Of a stretch of 60,010 nucleotides of DNA, positions 56,589 through 60,010 are shown piece after piece. The stretch's first letter is position 1; each line of letters opens with the position of its first letter. Source of the DNA: Westiellopsis prolifica IICB1 (GTDB taxonomy: Bacteria > Cyanobacteriota > Cyanobacteriia > Cyanobacteriales > Nostocaceae); the NCBI RefSeq assembly GCF_004323185.1, contig NZ_NAPS01000001.1:420865-480874 (forward strand), in the 5' to 3' direction. The notes beneath the pieces are model-generated. The model was not told the DNA's origin and ran no database searches. It saw only the letters and a list, made by a program, of their open reading frames with translations. The position numbers were made by a program, and so were the translations under genes.

Positions 56589-57563
56589 ATGCTAGTTTCC
56601 GTGATTATTTCTAACTATAACTATGCTCGCTATCTACCTGCGGCAATAGAATCAGTTTTGGCACAGACTTATAAAAACTTTGAAATTATTGTTGTCGATG
56701 ACGGCTCTAAAGACAACAGTCGTGATGTAATCAACCAATACCAAGAGCGATCGCCAGATCGAGTCAAAGGTATTTTTCAAGTCAACCAAGGACAAGGTGC
56801 TGCATTTAACACTGGATTTGCCGCAGCCAGTGGTGACATTATAGCCTTTTTGGATGCTGATGATGTTTGGAAACCCAATAAATTACAACGCCTTGTTGAG
56901 GTATTTCAAGACTCAAATATAGTCGGTGTCATGCATTTATTAGAAAGTATTGATGCCGAAGATAAATTATTAGATAAAAATTATACACGTGGGCGAGTTC
57001 CCAACATAGAATTAGCCAAATTAATTCTCGATACAGGAAATTCCTGGTGTTATCCTCCCACTTCTGCTTTAGCTTACCGCCGCAGTGCCTTAACAAAAGT
57101 TCTGCCAATTGATACAAAAACTTGGCGGTTATGGGCTGATGGCTGTTTGATCTACTGCACTGCCTTTTTAGGTAATATTAAATACCTGAAAGAGGTATTA
57201 GGTAGTTATCGCTTACATGGTAAAAACTATCACGCTAGTCAGCAAGGTCAGACATTCACCAACGAAGATCACGCAAGTTGGCAAGCTGCTATGGAGACAA
57301 CTAACCAAGGAGTAAATGCTTTTTTAGAGCGTATAAATTATCCTGCTAGAGTAAATTTGATGCGAAACCTTGACTACCGACGTACTATTTATTACTGGCA
57401 AGGTAAATGGAATGCATCAGAAATGTTCGCCATATGTGGTATAATTTTACGCTATCCTTTTTACAGCATTCAAGAGCGGATGTACTTTCTGTTTAGATTA
57501 ATAGTCAAGAGCATAAGCTTTCTAATTCGTCCAAAGTCACCGCTAGAAAAAGCTTCAGTTTAG
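56589..57563 (+). CDS. Glycosyltransferase family 2, first of three
   Basis: A 324-residue GT-A enzyme: SVIISNYNYARYLPAAIESV (about residues 3-22), VDDGSKDNSRDVI and DADDVWKPNKLQRL. A C-terminal basic, hydrophobic tail may touch the membrane. It directly follows hepA and likely adds a sugar to the repeat unit. Donor unknown. Confidence 0.92.
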   Translation: MLVSVIISNYNYARYLPAAIESVLAQTYKNFEIIVVDDGSKDNSRDVINQYQERSPDRVKGIFQVNQGQGAAFNTGFAAASGDIIAFLDADDVWKPNKLQRLVEVFQDSNIVGVMHLLESIDAEDKLLDKNYTRGRVPNIELAKLILDTGNSWCYPPTSALAYRRSALTKVLPIDTKTWRLWADGCLIYCTAFLGNIKYLKEVLGSYRLHGKNYHASQQGQTFTNEDHASWQAAMETTNQGVNAFLERINYPARVNLMRNLDYRRTIYYWQGKWNASEMFAICGIILRYPFYSIQERMYFLFRLIVKSISFLIRPKSPLEKASV

Positions 57564-57708
57564 TATTAAAAAATACATCTTTAGGACACAGGTGTAACTA
57601 CTATCTCAATTATTCACTAAGACATACTTGAATCTCAGACTTATCAGGGACACTCAAAGTTCGTAGTTGGCTCGCACACAAAATCCTTCATTAAATTCTC
57701 ATAATTTT

Positions 57709-58719
57709 ATGACCAACGAACCAAATCCCCATCTTCCCGTAGTTCCACCTGTTTCCAAAGATATACCACGTCCTCTGTGGTCAGTAATGATCCCAACATA
57801 TAATAGTGGGAACTATCTGCGGGAAACACTAGCTAGCGTACTAGCAGAAGACCCAGGTAGAGAAGTCATGCAGATCACTGTTGTTGATAATTGCTCTACT
57901 AAAGATGATCCAGGAAAAATAATTGGCGAATTAGGAAGCGATCGCATTGAACTTCATCGCCAGCCCACAAATGTGGGTATGGTGAAAAACTTTCAGACAT
58001 GTATAGAATTATCTCGCGGTCATTTAGTTCACATTCTCCATGCTGATGATCTTGTCAGAACTGGATTTTACGAACGCCTTGGACGTGCTTTCCACAAACA
58101 CCCAGAAATTGGTGCAGCTTTCTGTCGTACCATTTTCATGAATGAGTATGGTCATTGGATTAAAATTACTGACCTCGAACAACCTGAAAGTGGAATTTTA
58201 CCAAGTGAGTGGTTAGAGCAGATTGCTGATGTTTGTCGAATTTCACCACCATCCATAGCAGTACGTCGGGAAGTCTACGAAAAACTAGGCGCCTTTGATA
58301 GTCGCTGTGGTTTGTGTATTGACTGGGAGATGTGGGTGAGAATCTTTGCTAATTACCCAGTTTGGTTTGAAGCTGAACCTTTGGCGACATGGCGAATGCA
58401 CTTAGCTTCTAGCACCTCTACCAATCTTGCGGATGGTCATTATGCTCAATCTTTGTATCAGGTGATCAAAAGTTTTGAATCATATCTAGGTGATAGAGTA
58501 CCCAAAAAAGTTTATCAAAACGCTAAACAAAACTGTGCATTCTTTGCCCTGGAAACCGCCACGGATTTACTAAAAATAGGTGATACATCCAGAGCATTCG
58601 CTCAAATTCAAGCCGCCCTTACCTACAGTCAATCTTTTCGAGTTGTGCGATCGGCTTCTCGCTTATTCTTATTGAATAGCGCATTATTTTTATTACGAAA
58701 AAGCACAACTACTAGTTAA
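57709..58719 (+). CDS. Glycosyltransferase family 2, second of three
   Basis: A 336-residue GT-A enzyme: WSVMIPTYNSGNYLRETLAS (about residues 25-44), TVVDNCSTKDDP, HADDLVRTGFYERL and a later DWEMWVRIFANYPVWFEAEP. I use the ATG at 57709 because the part upstream of it (to a TTG at 57667) is not like the family; neither has a clear ribosome site. Probable role: elongation of the HEP chain. Confidence 0.9.
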   Translation: MTNEPNPHLPVVPPVSKDIPRPLWSVMIPTYNSGNYLRETLASVLAEDPGREVMQITVVDNCSTKDDPGKIIGELGSDRIELHRQPTNVGMVKNFQTCIELSRGHLVHILHADDLVRTGFYERLGRAFHKHPEIGAAFCRTIFMNEYGHWIKITDLEQPESGILPSEWLEQIADVCRISPPSIAVRREVYEKLGAFDSRCGLCIDWEMWVRIFANYPVWFEAEPLATWRMHLASSTSTNLADGHYAQSLYQVIKSFESYLGDRVPKKVYQNAKQNCAFFALETATDLLKIGDTSRAFAQIQAALTYSQSFRVVRSASRLFLLNSALFLLRKSTTTS

Positions 58720-58741
58720 TTTATATACATATTTTCAAGCC

Positions 58742-59716
58742 ATGAATATAAATTCTCAATCAGAAACACCATTAGTCAGCATTATTACGCCCACTTACAA
58801 TCGTCCAGATTACTTAAAACAAGCTTTAACAAGTGCTACTCGCCAAACCTATCAAAATATAGAAATTATTGTTTCTGACAATTGCAGTCCGGAAAACCCC
58901 CAAGCGATTGTGGAATCTTTTAATGACCCACGTATTCGTTTCTCACGCAACGAAACCAACTTAGGTATGCTCCCTAACACCATCAAAGCTTTTAAAATGG
59001 CACAGGGAAAGTACGTTGCGGCTTTGCTTGATGATGATTTATGGGAAGAAAACTTTTTAGAAAAGCTTATTCCCCCATTAGAAGCAAATCCGAATTTAGT
59101 ACTTGCTTTTTGTGATCATTCCGTCATTAATGCTGATGGCACAATTGACGATTATCTAACAGAATACTGTTCTCAATTATTTAAACGGGCAGATTTACCT
59201 GAAGGTATTTATCAACCTTTCTACAAAATTGGCTTGGTAGATCAAGCTATAGCTTCTGCAATGGCTGCTGTGATTCGTAATGATGCCATAGATTGGGATA
59301 GTATTCCTCCAGAAGTTGGTGGTTCATGGGATGTTTATTTAACTTATTTGTGTTGTCGCACTGGGATGGGAGCCTATTATTGTCCTGAAAAATTAACTCG
59401 ATATCGTAGGCATGACCAAACAGAAACAGTACAAAGTGGTAGGCTTAATTATCAAGCAAAAATTCGTAAATCTCAAGCAGATATGTTTTGCTTAGAGAGA
59501 TTTATGGAAGATGAAAATCTCCAAGAATTTAAAACCTATTTTCGACAGCAATGGGTAAAAGTCAGCACAAGTTTAGGAATTGGCTTAATGCGAGCTGAAC
59601 AAACTAAACAAGCACGCCCCTATCTTTGGCGTTCCTTACGTCAACAGTTTAATTTACGGACTATAGCTGCATTAATGGTGAGTTTTACTCCTCCAAAAAT
59701 AGCCGCTAAATTTTAA
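58742..59716 (+). CDS. Glycosyltransferase family 2, third of three
   Basis: A 324-residue GT-A enzyme: SIITPTYNRPDYLKQALTSA (about residues 13-32), VSDNCSPENPQAIV and LDDDLWEENFLEKL. It is 22 bases after the preceding gene and probably in the same transcript. It shares its general plan with the two GT2 genes before it, although the sequences differ enough to suggest different acceptors. Confidence 0.92.
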   Translation: MNINSQSETPLVSIITPTYNRPDYLKQALTSATRQTYQNIEIIVSDNCSPENPQAIVESFNDPRIRFSRNETNLGMLPNTIKAFKMAQGKYVAALLDDDLWEENFLEKLIPPLEANPNLVLAFCDHSVINADGTIDDYLTEYCSQLFKRADLPEGIYQPFYKIGLVDQAIASAMAAVIRNDAIDWDSIPPEVGGSWDVYLTYLCCRTGMGAYYCPEKLTRYRRHDQTETVQSGRLNYQAKIRKSQADMFCLERFMEDENLQEFKTYFRQQWVKVSTSLGIGLMRAEQTKQARPYLWRSLRQQFNLRTIAALMVSFTPPKIAAKF

Positions 59717-59828
59717 AAGACTATAAAAATATTTAAAGTTATACCCCACGGGCTTTTTGCCCACAACGATGGAATGAAATATCAACCACAAATGAACGCA
59801 GATAAACACAGATAAACACAGATAGGTC

Positions 59829-59921
59829 AGGACTTACGGAAAACATAACGCGCATTTGCGGTAATTCATGAATTACCGCTACGCAAGAATAAGGTTTTCG
59901 ATCACATCTTGCGTAAGTCCT
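59829..59921. mobile_element. AGGACTTACGCA miniature element, copy 3
   Basis: A 93-bp unit: AGGACTTACG (59829-59838) and TGCGTAAGTCCT (59910-59921). The interior has a perfect 22-base palindrome at 59858-59879 (GCGGTAATTC followed by ATGAATTACCGC). No coding capacity. It lies 112 bases after the last GT2 stop. Confidence 0.82.
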
Positions 59922-59944
59922 GTAGGTTATAAATTTGTTGCCAA

Positions 59945-60010
59945 GTTTATCCCCGATCCCCAATCCTCGATCCCCTTCCCCCGATCCCCGATCCCCGATC
60001 CCCGATCCCC
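59945..60010. repeat. GATCCCC heptamer tandem repeat at the window edge
   Basis: Repeated CCCCGAT units with a few variants run to the end of the window. They are the reverse complement of the GGGGATC block after lptF. Confidence 0.88.

Overview
The window is chromosomal DNA from a filamentous, heterocyst-forming cyanobacterium (order Nostocales; genus not resolvable). The reasons are HIP1-type GCGATCGC octamers throughout, a tRNA-Leu(UAA) gene split by a group I intron, a ferredoxin-thioredoxin reductase catalytic chain, an FtsH2-like protease, a CBS-CP12 protein, PatA-like and HetZ-like regulators, and above all a heterocyst envelope polysaccharide (HEP) cluster in the order known from Anabaena PCC 7120. 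Short tandem heptamer repeats and small terminal-inverted-repeat elements in the spacers fit the same group.

Layout. 1-8,000: edge of an IS630-type transposase, a HetZ-family gene, a YciO-like protein divergent from larC, two small exported proteins with a shared leader, a UPF0104-type membrane protein and an unknown 435-residue protein. 8,180-8,880: a nested pair of miniature elements next to the intron-bearing tRNA-Leu. 9,200-10,150: ftrC and a DUF309 gene. 10,170-10,740: a decayed transposable unit with a structured HEARO/omega-RNA-like leader, the N-terminal PLMP piece of an IscB-family protein, and an IS200/IS605-like right end. 10,900-13,690: lptA-lptB-lptF, lipopolysaccharide export, with a miniature element between lptB and lptF. 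13,850-36,270: mostly housekeeping genes (CBS-CP12, ilvD, pentapeptide protein, response regulator, uvrC, zinc ribbon, rlmN, coaD, DivIVA-like, nitrilase, ftsH, DUF1838, YciI, pheT, PatA-like).

36,870-40,620: three genes for a VWA protein, a PP2C phosphatase and a membrane-anchored Ser/Thr kinase-TPR protein. This is a TerY-type phosphorylation triad, presumably one signalling module.

41,270-59,720: the HEP cluster. rfbF, an LhgO-type oxidase, an NAD-dependent epimerase, a GT2, an RfbC-type 3,5-epimerase and a SAF-domain oxidoreductase probably make an activated sugar. A GT4 and a Wzc-like co-polymerase/kinase follow. After two strong terminators come hepC (sugar-phosphate transferase), hepA (ABC exporter) and three GT2 genes. 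Together they should build and export the polysaccharide that protects nitrogenase in heterocysts.

No CRISPR array, rRNA operon, prophage or complete insertion sequence is visible. The most unusual material is the IscB/HEARO relic, the possible unusual CDP-sugar branch of the HEP cluster, and the layered miniature elements.
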